From positions 5,115,001 through 5,179,000 of the forward strand of contig JANUWF010001783.1 of the NCBI GenBank assembly GCA_026120185.1: a DNA stretch of 64,000 bases, given 5' to 3'. The position numbers and the translations under genes are program-made. The notes under the pieces were generated by a model, which was not told the origin of the DNA, searched no databases, and was given only the letters and a program-made list of their open reading frames with translations. This stretch comes from Voacanga thouarsii. Taxonomy: Eukaryota > Streptophyta > Magnoliopsida > Gentianales > Apocynaceae. The first letter of the stretch is position 1; each line of letters starts with the position of its first letter. Positions 13,080-22,964 of the stretch are shown piece by piece.

Positions 13080-13767
13080 AGAATCATGAAGGAGAAAGAA
13101 AAGAAGAAGGGCACACAAGATGGCAAACAAAAACAAGAAATTGAGAGAAAAGAACAAGAGAGGAAAGAAAAAGAGTTAAGAGAGAGAATAGACAAAACAA
13201 GTACCTTTGACAATCAAGGATATGAGTGAGCAATGAAAAGAGAGGGGTGGCAAAAGAAGAGTGAATTTCTTTGTAAAAGAAAATGAGGTCATAGAGGTTA
13301 TAGAAGCTAAAGAACCGGTCATTCTTCTTTTATGCAAATGTTCTTATATTTCTACTAATGATTTTTCATTATCTTTACCTAATAAAATTGTAGCTATTCC
13401 TCAAGAATTTGAAGTTATTTTTCCAAAGGAGGTGGTCAACTGAACACTTACCCAATTCTTACGGACCATACTCAAGAAGAACTTGACCAATTGGGAGGAA
13501 TGCTGGCCACACCTTGAGTTTGTTCACAAAAGAACTTTTCACTCTACCACTTCTTATTCTCCTTTTGAAATTGTGTATGGTTTTAATCCCCTAACTCCTT
13601 TCGAATTGATTCCATTACCTATATGTGAACGAATGAACCTTGATGGAGCTAAGAAGGTGGCAATGGTGAAAGCATTCCATGTAGATGATGGCAATGATTC
13701 GGAGACGAATCCTTTTCAAGAAGGGGGAGATGATGAGACTCCGCTTCATCATGGAGGTCAAGATTAA
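13080..13767 (+). pseudogene. Gypsy-A pol remnant with two internal deletions
   Basis: Three pieces remain. 13081-13230 is a K/E-rich linker. 13261-13440 is the segment just before reverse transcriptase, ending EFEVIFPKEVVN, like the FEDVFPEEVP strand of the family. At about 13441-13453 it jumps to the C-terminal part of integrase (NWEECWPHLEF, FSPFEIVYGFNPLTP). A second jump near 13682 leaves only the terminal NPFQEGGDD tail. Reverse transcriptase, RNase H, the integrase zinc and catalytic DDE parts are absent. The terminal frame runs 37 bp into the 3' LTR, stopping at 13767. The parts could not support transposition. Confidence 0.85.
13719..13730 (+). other. Polypurine tract of Gypsy-A
   Basis: AAGAAGGGGGAG(A) lies directly before the 3' LTR and would prime plus-strand synthesis. 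It is also coding for the last pol residues. Confidence 0.8.
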
Positions 13768-14617
13768 GGAGGGGAAGGCATGACCATGCAAGAACTCAAG
13801 CCGGCAACAAAGGCAGACGAAACTTGACCCAAAAGGAGGCCTCTAGAGGACGGTCGGTGCCACCCCGAGCAGCATAACCGGTGTTGGCTACATTTTGCCC
13901 CAACAACTGCCTTAATCACAACATAACCAGCCTGAAGACAGATCACAACTGGCATTGGCTGTGATGTCCTAACCGGCGCCGGCTTCCCCCTGGGCAGCAG
14001 ACGACTGTTTCGCGTTTTTTATGTTTTCTCCAATTTTCTCTGATTTTAATTGCTGGTAAAGACTTATTATGACCCTAAACTGTAATAGAACCTTTGAGAT
14101 TACTTAGCTAGGGTTAGGGTAGTATAAATAGCACATTTAGTGATTTGACAACACAATTCACCGACTTTTAATTCAAATTTAAGAGAGAATCTTAAGAGGC
14201 CCTAGCCTCCTTGTTCATCTTGTTCAAGATCAAGTTAAGGGTTTGTCCTCCTTATGATTGAGTCTATAAATATTTTGGATAATCCAATATTATTTTCTTA
14301 AATGGGTCTTAGTTGCTTTGTTCTTCTAAGGTTTGTTTGGATTCCAATATTTGGATGCCTATTTTCTCTATTCTAATTGTTTTTGTATGCCTTTATTGCT
14401 ACAAGGATATTGGGGTGAGATTATAGTAGAACTTTCTACTTTTCTTAAGGGTCTTTGAAGCTTAGTTCTTCAATAGTTTGATAGAGTGTAGGTTGTTATT
14501 TCGTTTTCTCCCTTTTGTTACAAGAATCTCTGTTTTTGGTCCCATTGTTTGAACTGAACACTTTAACCAACCATTCCACTCACAACACCAAGAAAAAGCC
14601 ACACAAGATTCATATCA
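13731..14617 (+). repeat. Gypsy-A 3' LTR
   Basis: TGATGAGACT at 13731 to ATCA at 14617, followed by GTTAC. TATA box at 14123-14130. Its GGCGCC-type boxes are partly decayed by C to T and G to A changes compared with the 5' copy. Confidence 0.93.
13856..13984 (+). promoter_or_regulatory. Two paired GGCGCC-box modules in Gypsy-A 3' LTR (putative)
   Basis: Module 1: GGTGCCACCC (13856-13865), 14-nt spacer, GGTGTTGGCT (13880-13889). Module 2: GGCATTGGCT (13951-13960), 14-nt spacer ending TAACC, GGCGCCGGCT (13975-13984). These are the sister copies of 9485-9613. Confidence 0.55.
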
Positions 14618-14909
14618 GTTACAGAGAGAGTTACACAAGGAGAGGAAGAGGTGGGAGAGGGTTGAGCATCAGGTACAGGTATATTGGAGTCACAGCCAGA
14701 GCTTGACTGAGTACCTGACACTTATGTCTCAGAATTTAAATCTACCGCCGCCACTACCCATGCCAAGTGTTCAGAAATATGATACTGAGAATGAGGAGAA
14801 CTTCGTCATCAGTCCTCCAGATTCACATCCTGATCATTAGCCAGGCCCTTCCGATCTACCCCCGCCCTCTCCGTCGGCTCCAGCATCTGTACCGATTCCT
14901 GCTTCATAG
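14618..14909 (+). pseudogene. Second CACTA transposase gene, 3' end after Gypsy-A
   Basis: With one copy of the 5-bp target duplication GTTAC removed, the frame ending ISLDMSQL before 9360 continues directly into a charged heptad-like stretch (QRELHKERKRWERVEHQ) and a proline-rich tail ending at the TAG at 14907-14909. Continuity of frame and sense across the insertion shows that the retrotransposon entered an exon. The charged stretch looks like the C-terminal coiled coil expected in this family. One stop (TAG near 14838) interrupts the tail. Confidence 0.8.
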
Positions 14910-15681
14910 TTAAGACATTTGGACAATATTTTTATGTATTATTCATATTTGTCATTATTATATTTATTAATTATACTATTTGATGGGTTTTTATTTAATT
15001 GAATAGTGCATTACTTTGACAGATGAATTTTCTTCTAATACAGGACATTTTAAAAAATATTTTAGAATTATATAATATTAGCGAGGGATTAGAGAGAAAA
15101 AATAACTTCCGTCGCTAATCCCTCGCTAAAAGCAACGGATTAGAAGTGGATATTCTGTCTGCTTAATTTTCTGTTGCTAATCTCTTGTTGTTAGCGAGGG
15201 ATTAGCATGGATTCAAATATAGGAAAACCATCAGTGGGTAATCCCAAGCTAATTTGCAAGGGATTAGCGACAGATATATTTAAACCATTAATTTAAAAAG
15301 GAAATTCCGTACCTAATCCCTAGCAAATTAGCGTGGGATTAGAGATGGAATAATTCCTTAGTTACGGACATTTTACTTTTATTAATTATTAAGATAATCT
15401 GTCGCTAATCCCTTTCTATTTAGAAAGGGATCTATGACGGATTTAAAAAATCACTCGCAGATCCGTTTCAAAATTCATTGCTGAATGTCATTGACTGCTG
15501 ACTAATTCCTTCGCAAAAGCTGTCGCTACTTGCGATGGAAATTTTAATCCTTCGCAACAATTTGCCTTTGCGAGGAAGAAATTTGCGGGGGATAATTCCC
15601 TCACTAATCCGTCACTAATTTTGTTTAGAGACGAATTAGCGACCAAATTGTCCCGCGCTAATTCTCTGTTTTCTTGTAGTG
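14910..15681 (+). repeat. CACTA-1 3' region: subterminal repeats and terminal inverted repeat
   Basis: From about 15078 to 15681 the core GCGAGGGATTAGCG and its complement CGCTAATCCCTCGC recur in both orientations, with drifted copies such as GTGGGATTAG and CCGTCGCTAAT. This is the usual arrangement of subterminal binding sites for the smaller CACTA protein. The final bases are the terminal repeat complement ending CTTGTAGTG at 15681. 14910-15077 is AT-rich 3' untranslated sequence. Confidence 0.9.
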
Positions 15682-15897
15682 ATGCAATCTAGATGTTCGT
15701 GTGTTAAGATCACCAATTGAGATAAGCACTATTAGTGTCTTGATCCATGGAGATGGTAGCTTTTACAGGACAAGGTGTTGTATATGAGACTCTTTTGAAG
15801 GCTTGAAAAAGGAAAAACACAAGGCATGCAGCGGTAGTGAAAGCAAAAAAAAAAAAAAAAAAACTTGAAAAAACTGAAGAACAAGGGAACCGAATAG

Positions 15898-15932
15898 AGC
15901 CGGCGCCAGCTCCGGTAGCCCTAGCCGGTGCC
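15898..15932 (-). promoter_or_regulatory. Paired GGCGCC-box module, solo copia LTR (putative)
   Basis: In sense orientation GGCACCGGCT, 15-nt spacer, GGCGCCGGCT, then CTATTCGGTTCC. It lies about 300 bp downstream of the probable TATA (TATAAAAA near 16243), hence in the transcribed R-U5 region. Confidence 0.6.
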
Positions 15933-16172
15933 GGTTGCACTTTGTACTGATTCTGAGGTTAAAAAAAATTTACCTCTTTTTCTCGTTCTAAGAATTGGCT
16001 AGACCAAAATGTGTGGAACCGGGGTAGGTACGTTGGTGGAGACCTCTGGTGTGATTCTTGCAAGTCTCCTACTTCGTCTGTGCATGTATGTGAACGCCAA
16101 ACTCTCGGTCTTCTAGTATATGGCCTGCCTAATTCCATTTAGTAAACAACTAACAGAACTAAGGAATATTTT

Positions 16173-16174
<2 letters not shown>

Positions 16175-16226
<52 letters not shown>
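16175..16226. repeat. (GA)n microsatellite in solo copia LTR
   Basis: 52-bp perfect GA run. The same site in the other two copia LTRs has 38 bp (53406-53443) and 23 bp (60802-60824). Confidence 0.95.
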
Positions 16227-16227
<1 letters not shown>

Positions 16228-18248
16228 GTGTGTTTCTTTTTATACACAGAAGAGTCTCTCAAAAAAAAAAAAAAATGATGATCTCCAATCCTCCTGTTTA
16301 ATCTAAATAAAACCTTAGGTTAAACTGGATTGGACCATTGGACTCTTACTTTAATCTTTTGGACTAAATTAATTATTCTAATTAGAACCAACTTAATGGC
16401 CTAACAAATAATTAATTTTTCCAACCTAAATAAACTAGTCCAATTAACAAGTATATATTAGTTTAGACCCAGGTTAATCCCTAATTATTCAAACTGGGCC
16501 AAAGCCCTGAATAATTAATTAACCCACCAAACTAATTTAATTAATTCTCTCTCTCCATGGACCTTTATTTTATTCTAGCCCAATAATTAAATCAGGCTAC
16601 TTAAATAAAATAAATTTCATTTAATTTAAGATCAATTCCTTAGCCCGTATTTAATTAGGACTCACAGTCTATACTGGGAACCAAAAGACACACCACCTTG
16701 ACTACTAAAATAACCAAAATACCATTTCCATATGAATAACTGTATTTTGTATTTTAAATATTTCCTAATATCACCATAAGAAAATATTGACCCCAAGGAC
16801 ATTGCTGTGTTAGCAAAGTCTCCGACCTACAGGTGTAATGGCTAAAATATCCCTCTATACATCGCCGCACATTCAGAGAGGAAGAAGTATACTAACACTT
16901 CTTTAAATGACATCTACCATCCTTAGGCTTCTAGTCCAATGATCCACGACTTCCTGGATTATTTCCGCTTTCCAAGGGAGCTACCCTAAAGCAAACATCC
17001 AAGTCATATTTCCTAGGGCCCTAAATATTTAGATTATTTAGACAACCACAAGAAGCGATATAGTGTAGAAACTATTTTGTACAAGTCTATCTTGACTAAC
17101 TAGTCACACATACCTAACATGCAAGTATATTGGCCCTACGATAGAACCTCAACTATAGCATATCAAAGTATATACTTCCAGCTTCGTCAGACCACCAACT
17201 CATACTCAAGTCATAGACTATTAGTCCACGCTATAGCAGTAGTAGTCTAGGTTTCTACCATATAGTATTTTTAAGAAACCACTACTACAGGTCCTGTTCT
17301 ACGTATTCGAAATGCGTTTATGTCATGAAGTGAGTGGACTACTCACTGGCTAAAGATAAGCCATTCCCTATTTGAAATTCACAACATAATAACCTAGACA
17401 TGATGAGATTCCTATTCTCATCAATCGATTAACAACGAACGTTTATGTGTTAAGTAACCTGTGATTCATACCTTACTGTGAAAGACCTCCATTCACATGG
17501 ACCACTTACTTAAATACAATGGGTCTTTTCCAAACATAATTGTATAAAAATAAAAATGTAAATTCATAAGCAAATTCTGAAAATAAATTCTTTTATTAAA
17601 ACATTCGATATTTACATCAAAAACCTAGTCTAAGAGGGCATATTTCCCAACATCTTCATCTTAGTGCCCTTCCTGATTACACTACTAGTGGGACTATACA
17701 CATTGTGGTAAATAATCAAGTTACATTTACGACTGACCCCAAGGCAAGAACATCTTCACAGTATTGTACTGATGTTGCCAAGGCCTTGAATGCTCTAATA
17801 TTCCATGTCTATGGTGATAATGTGGAGGCAATGGTTTATGCCTGTGAACTTGTTGCTAAGTGGCGGCAGACATTTCATTCAGATATTGTGGTTGACATAA
17901 TTTGTTATCATCAATTTGATCACAATGAGATTGATGAGCAATCCTTTACCCAACCCAAATGTATAAGGTTAGGTTTCTTTTTCTTTTTATATCTACAAAA
18001 ATTCATTTGTCTTGCTAGTTTTGCAACAATATCTTTCTCACTCTTACTTGCCTTTGCCGATCAGTTCTAAATCCAGTCCTAGACTGTAGTTCTTTTGGAT
18101 TATTTATTTGTTCATTTAGTTTTCGTTGGGTTTTTAATCTCTTCATGCTTCTATTTTTGAATTATCCAACAAGTCATCCACAATCATCCTTCGACTCTTG
18201 ATATTTACCAAAAGAAACTTTTAGAATCTGGGCAAGTGTCTAAAAAAG

Positions 18249-20182
18249 ATTTGGGATGATCGCTAACCACCTTCTCTTCAAAGTAAGAAACATTTTCTTG
18301 GTTTGATCTGAAAATTTTGTCTAGACTAGAAAAGGTATATTTTTGCTTCTGGATGTGAAGCCTACTTTTAAGGACTGTTGCTGATTGTATCTTGGACTAC
18401 CAAGTTTAAAAACACTTTACATTTTAGATAATCCCAAAATGAAATCACTATTACTAAGTCAAAGCGTATACTTAATTGATGAAGGGCTAGAAAAGATGCA
18501 ATTTTAGCATTTTTTCCTCAACTTATAGATCAAAATTTTGGGATAAGAATTGAAAAATATGTACACTTTAGGTATATGAAAAATTGGAAGCGTTGATGAT
18601 GTTGTGCGCAGGATCTTAATGATAATTTTTTAAAACTAAACCGACTAAATAGATTTTTGTGATTTTGAACATTTTCTCTTTGGCTTAGATGAAAGAAAAG
18701 ATGGAAGAGAGAGAGGGGCGGGGGGCGGGGGGAATGGTGCTTGTCTTACTTTATGGTTATATAAGAGTCACTCTTATATCCGAAACTGCTACTTATCCAT
18801 TAAGTATCACTAATTACACTCATAGTTTTACTCTTGCTTCTTGTTGTGAAAACAAGGAGCCTATTCTTGAATTAATTCTTAAATTTTTGTTGAGTCAAAT
18901 GAGTTTTCTTAGTGTCAGCTTGCATCTGGTGAGGTTTTTGGGCCAAATCAACCTATTGCATTCAAGTCCATATCTTTCTTGGTGTAAGTATCTAATGAAG
19001 TGCTGATAATCACTAATGTAGTACTGTGTGTCTTTGAGAGCATTTAAGGATCTTAAAGGGAATGACCAAAATAAAGCAACATCTCTCATAAATCACTGAA
19101 AGAATCATGCCATTTCAAATTGTCGCAATAACCGTTCAATTTGTCATATTCCTTTCCTTTCTGTCTTATTGTATTCTTCATTCAGTTGTGTATTAGGTTA
19201 ATCCTCAGACTTCTTCCTGTGACCTTTGCATATTATGCATTTCACAATTTTATTTATATTTGGATGTTGCAACAATTGAACTCAGAACTGTTCCTGTGAT
19301 GACTGATGTAGCTCTACTAATAGCTATGTGAATTCTAACCATTCAGGAGTCATAATGGAACATTATTATATTATGTTGCTGCTACTAGTTGAATCTTTTG
19401 TTATTAGCCATCATCTATTTTTGTCATAAGGAAACATCACTTTTCTTCTGAAATAGCAAACTGTTTATCTAAAGTTCTTGAAATGTTCATGAGGGAAGGA
19501 AGAATTAAATGATTTGCTATCTTAGACACAGGACATTATTGGAAAAGGTTAAAATGGAATTCGGGAGGATGAGGGCGGTGGAAAATGATGCACTTCGCTG
19601 TCTGCCACTTTTCTTTTAATTAGTGGAAGTTTGTCGATTGGGTCTGCTATTTCTTTGAAGATTTATTCACATCACAGTCTGCGATGAAATCTTTACATTA
19701 AAATATTTTCTTTACCCTTACACGTCATTCACGCTTTGTCTTCCCCTTCATATTTGTCCATCTACTTAAATAGTCAGTCTCTCTAAGAAACCTTCAAACG
19801 CACAAGATACAAAATTTCTCTGCTTTCTATTATTCCTTTGTCAATTACCATCCTAGTTTACCAATTTAAAGACCAAAAAAAATCAAAACCAGGAAAAGAG
19901 GGGGGGAAATAAAAAAATCTTCCTAGACTTTTTGAGGGAAAAATGGTTGAAATCAAGTTGGTCATTTTTGAATTAGGTTGATCTTCAATTGCATGACAGT
20001 GGTCTATTCAATTTGTCAGTTATTTTTAAATCATGGTGCGGGGTCATTTATTTAACATAAGTGATCGATGCACTTTCATGATGGAATAATGATGTAAATG
20101 AGTTAAAAAGTGGAAAGGTTATGGGGAAGATTTCTTTTATGATGGAAATGAGAAAAAAACATGTATTGTGTGATTGGTTACT
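18249..20182. other. No gene recognised
   Basis: AT-rich sequence between the OGDH and kinesin fragments, presumably intron or flanking DNA carried with them. The ORF at 18689-19006 has a purine-rich start and no family I recognise. A possible exon around 19540-19600 (frame LEKVKMEFGRMRAVENDAL) is unassigned. Confidence 0.5.
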
Positions 20183-20295
20183 TTTTCTTAACAAGAGTCT
20201 TTTAGCTCTTAAAGAGTGTATTCGTACTCTTGACAATGACCAAATCCATATTCCTTTTCCTTCTAAGGTTCATACACTAAGATATGCAGATAGGT
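20183..20295 (+). pseudogene. Kinesin-13 motor-domain fragment
   Basis: The frame reads NKSLLALKECIRTLDNDQIH, the switch II-distal helix region that is highly conserved in plant kinesin-13 (microtubule-depolymerising motors), then IPF. It jumps to HTLRYADR, the end of the motor core that normally lies about 40 residues later, and stops at a possible donor (GATAG|GTATG). The intervening exon with the loop GSKLTEVLRDSF is missing, so this is a rearranged fragment. It sits in the same segment as the OGDH and RKD fragments, on the plus strand. Upstream bases do not match kinesin. Confidence 0.85.
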
Positions 20296-20411
20296 ATGAT
20301 TGTCTCTTTTCCTTCTTTATCTCTCTCTGTTGATTATTGAGATTTCATCATCTCCATGAGTTTTCTTTTCTTATAGTTGGCCTTGAAGCATGCTTGTCTT
20401 AGTCTTTTTGT

Positions 20412-21240
20412 TTAGTCCTCCAACTGCATATCAGAGATTTCTTCCATCAACTTCTTCTCACGTTCTAGTATCTCAATGGTTTCTCTCAACTTCTTCTTAA
20501 CCATATGTCCTCATTCTTCTTCATTTCGCATCTCATGCAAATTGGAGTAATTTCTACAAATTATCAGTGGAGATACATTCATTCTAGTCCTTATTTACTT
20601 ATGAATCTTTCATACTTGCAGACCTGTGATGTAAGTTTTTCATTCATGCACAAGTGTGTGAGAGAAAATCTAAACATTCTTGATTAGGGTCTCAAAGCTC
20701 ATTAACATCCTATGAGGCCATCAACGAATTCCCAACTTTCTATATCTTTTCTTAAGAAGGGTTAGGCTAACATTCAGTTCTTTGGTCGCCCGAGTGATTG
20801 ACATGTAAAAGTACTTTGAAATGGTTGTTCTTAATAATGTCTTGGAACTACTGCCCTTCTTCTTTCTCTGCCTCCTAATCATCTTTTTATCCACAGAAAT
20901 TTCGTCTGAAGAGATACTTTGATAGCTGTCACACAATAACAGCGGTTGGTTCACCTCGACATTAAATTCAAAATGCATTTCATGATTCCCCACTCCGAAT
21001 TTGTTGCCAAGACTACTCCATATTTCTCCTAAAAAAAGAAAAATAATCTCAGTAAAAGTAAGGCTATTCAAAATTCATGTTCTAATATATGATAACCTTG
21101 AACCATGTTCCGATTTTGTTCAATATCCATTAGGGAGTAGAAAGGATCATGCACAAGCATATCCTCCATCAGAGGAACAACATCAAAAGTAGCCTTTTGA
21201 GTGGATAGATCAAATTGAAAATGCAAAGTAGCATGTCCAG
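20412..21240 (-). pseudogene. RKD-type RWP-RK transcription-factor fragment
   Basis: RKD proteins are plant transcription factors of egg-cell and embryo programmes. On the minus strand an acidic N-terminal exon (about 21240-21090; MEDMLVHDPFYSLMDIEQ) is followed by an exon at about 21030-20674. That exon has a basic stretch RRQRKKK and the RWP-RK domain: ISKYFYMSITRATKELNVSL, LLKKRYRKLGIR, then TGA in place of the first residue of the WPHR motif, and MLMSFETLIKNV. After an intron the last exon at about 20505-20412 (KLRETIEILEREKKLMEEI) ends at a natural TAA. The stop inside the hallmark motif and a lost donor site make it a pseudogene. Introns are kept, and it runs opposite to the flanking OGDH and kinesin fragments. 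Confidence 0.88.
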
Positions 21241-21782
21241 AACTTCCATTGATTCACATCACAACAAACCTAAAGACGTTCAGTTTCATTATCAAGCACA
21301 TTTCCAGATGAAGAAGACGGGTGAAAAGCCAAAAAAAAAAAAAAAAGCCCTTAAAATATCTCACTTGAAATCAAGAGGAAGTGGTTGGCTTGGAACGGAA
21401 AACACATCAAAATCTTCTTATTTGGAAACCAATTTAAAATTTGACCATCTCTCAAATGAATTACGACTCTCCATCTCTGACAAAGAGATGCGAAGAAGAA
21501 ATCCTGGTCCCTTGGTAGTTTTTGAAGTCCACTAATGACTGACGATTGAGAGAGTAAAGTGATTGGTGCATTAGAGAAATATATATATCTGTGCGAGGAA
21601 GAAGAGACGCCATGAATAAAGATAGTTTAATGTGAATGCATTGAATGATTGGTGCATTGGAGTTTGTGCACCATTGCATGAATTAAACTGGCCAACTCAT
21701 GTACGAATGTATATTGGTTTATGTATATATCCATCTTAGATTACTATGTTTTTGGAGTTCGTGCGCTGTCAAAGAAAACGAG

Positions 21783-21975
21783 GGGAGTGAGGACTGAGGA
21801 AAGAAAGAGATAAGGAGGAAGAGAAAGAGGTAGATGACAAGTAGAGGGAGGGAAGAGAGGAGGGAGGACTAAGGACAGAAAGAGACAAGGTGGAAGAGGA
21901 AGAGGTAGATGACAGGTGGAGGAAGGGAAGAGGGGAGGAAGGACTGAGGAGAGAAAGAGATAAGGAAAAAGGGAA
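21783..21975. repeat. Purine-rich minisatellite, 75-bp unit
   Basis: GGACTRAGGA recurs at 21791, 21866 and 21941, a 75-bp period, about 2.5 units of G/A-rich sequence including AGGTAGATGACARGTRGAGG. Minus-strand ORF 21744-21986 is an artefact of this composition. Confidence 0.9.
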
Positions 21976-22086
21976 AAAAGAGACAATGAAGTAAAAAAAG
22001 ACGGTATTTTCTCTTATATGATCTATAGATAAATGTTCACTTTAATAATTGCTATTAAATTTGTACATGTTTAATCAAATTCAGAA

Positions 22087-22501
22087 CTTAATTATCAATT
22101 TAATACTTCTTGCAGCGTGTGAAGCAAGGGGATGACTTTAACTATCTTGCATTGTCTGAAAAATTATACCAGTTTCAAGATGGGCCCAATAAGGGCGAAT
22201 TTGTAGAAGAGAGATCCCACAAGATCAGTGTATGTTACATATTAATTTCATTTTTATAAAATTGCATAACACTTTAATTTTTGTTTATATTTTCACCTTT
22301 GAATTATTGAAGAAGATATCTAAATGATGACGTCGCAGTACTCTCAGATGGAGTCTACTGAATTAGCATCAACTCCATGTTCCATGCCAGATGAGAAAGT
22401 TATGATCTTAACTTGCAAGTGCCCTCCATTCCCTCTTCTAACTTTGATGATTCTAACGAGGATGACTTTGGCCCTTCAACAGCGGATGATAGTTAGATTG
22501 G
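22087..22501 (+). pseudogene. Two exon-like pieces of an unidentified gene
   Basis: After an acceptor-like CTTGCAG at about 22115, a 115-bp open stretch encodes KQGDDFNYLALSEKLYQF and a conserved-looking acidic/basic mix up to about 22231, followed by GTATGT. A second open stretch at about 22413-22501 encodes a serine- and aspartate-rich end (FDDSNEDDFGPSTADDS) closing with TAG. This looks like the last two exons of a plant gene captured with the others. I do not recognise the family. It might alternatively be the 3' end of the element's own second transposase gene. Confidence 0.4.
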
Positions 22502-22964
22502 TTTTATTTTCATGTAGATGTTAAGTTTGGATCGCTTTGATTATGGATTTCGTATTATTATGAGTTTATATTTGCTATTTTTTAGATATTTTGATGGTAC
22601 ATGATTTTTTGGTATTTATGCTGTAAACAAATTATGGAATTTTATGGTTTGCTAAAATAATTGTGGTGAATGTGCTTTATAGTTGTGCATTGTGTGGTGG
22701 GAATATAATTTGAGACATTGTAGGCAGTGTGTTGTGTATGTGTGCAGGGAGTATGATACTCAAGAACATTGTAGGTTGTGTTTAAGGCATATGTGCGTAT
22801 GAATAATGGATTATAAATGTTATAGGTTGTTTGTTGTGTATATGTTTGGAGAATGTGATTTGAAACTATGTAGGCAGGGAGTGTGACGGGGATTGTGCAT
22901 ACCGGTTGCTATGGAATTGTGAATAGGGAAATAGAATAGGTTTTGAAACCTAAAATTGTAGACA
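22502..22964. other. No gene recognised
   Basis: T/G-rich sequence with weak internal repeats of TTGTAGGYWGTGTG type (about 22720, 22770, 22870), consistent with 3' flank of the captured piece. Confidence 0.5.

Larger units (their letters stand above)
9360..14617 (+). mobile_element. Gypsy-A: internally deleted Ty3/gypsy retrotransposon
   Basis: Two LTRs of 889 and 887 bp bound the element, which begins TGATGAGACT and ends ATCA. They are flanked by a perfect 5-bp duplication GTTAC (9355-9359 and 14618-14622). Inside are a primer-binding site, a leader, a gag-protease reading frame with stops, a residue of pol and a purine tract. Reverse transcriptase, RNase H and most of integrase are missing, so the copy is non-autonomous. 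LTRs differ at many positions by eye, clearly more than the copia pair at 53-62 kb. The remaining protein pieces resemble chromoviruses of the Reina group, but that clade call is tentative. Confidence 0.92.
3280..15681 (+). mobile_element. CACTA-1: degenerate CACTA/En-Spm element, left end not seen
   Basis: Plus-strand TNP2 and second-transposase (PF03004-like) pseudogenes are followed by dense subterminal repeats and a right terminus whose last bases are TTTCTTGTAGTG, the complement of CACTACAAGAAA. ATG (15682-15684) would be the 3-bp target-site copy. No CACTACAAGAAA is found to the left. Either the 5' end was lost or it lies beyond the window, separated by the LTR at 1-3279. Gypsy-A interrupts the second gene. 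The right end is certain; the left limit given is only where the preceding LTR stops. Confidence 0.75.
15796..17652 (-). mobile_element. Solo LTR of a Ty1/copia element
   Basis: 1857 bp, nearly collinear with the two copia LTRs at 53036-54871 and 60431-62232. In sense direction (minus) it starts TGTTGGGAAATATGCCC and ends GCCTTCA. Flanking 5-mers TCTTT (15791-15795) and TCTTC (17653-17657) are the target duplication with one change. No internal sequence remains, so it arose by LTR-LTR recombination. It contains a (GA)n tract and one paired-box module. Confidence 0.9.
15735..18248 (+). pseudogene. 2-oxoglutarate dehydrogenase E1 fragment, split by a solo LTR
   Basis: The source gene is the thiamine-diphosphate E1 subunit of the mitochondrial 2-oxoglutarate dehydrogenase complex. 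Exon pieces at about 15735-15795 (VLIHGDGSF, then GQGVVYETL after a 1-nt frameshift) and 17653-17967 (LHLSALPDYTTSGTIHIVVN, FTTDPKARTSSQYC, NEIDEQSFTQPK) form one exon interrupted by the copia LTR. A GTTAGG donor at 17968 and an intron lead to a second exon at 18174-18248 (IYQKKLLESGQVSKKDL). Only about 150 of roughly 1000 residues are present. A frameshift, an in-frame stop after the second exon block and substitutions of conserved residues (for example H-N-E context changed to D-H-N-E) mark it as dead. Retained introns exclude a retrocopy. Confidence 0.88.

Noticed and set aside
9360..14617. Two separate solo LTRs instead of one element
   Set aside because: Matching target copies occur only at the outer edges, and primer site, gag and purine tract lie correctly between.
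15735..18248. A living OGDH gene
   Set aside because: Only two exon pieces, a frameshift, stops and a 1.9-kb LTR inside the exon.
21215..21535. 106-residue plus-strand ORF
   Set aside because: Lysine run from a poly-A tract and no family; partly antisense to the RKD fragment.
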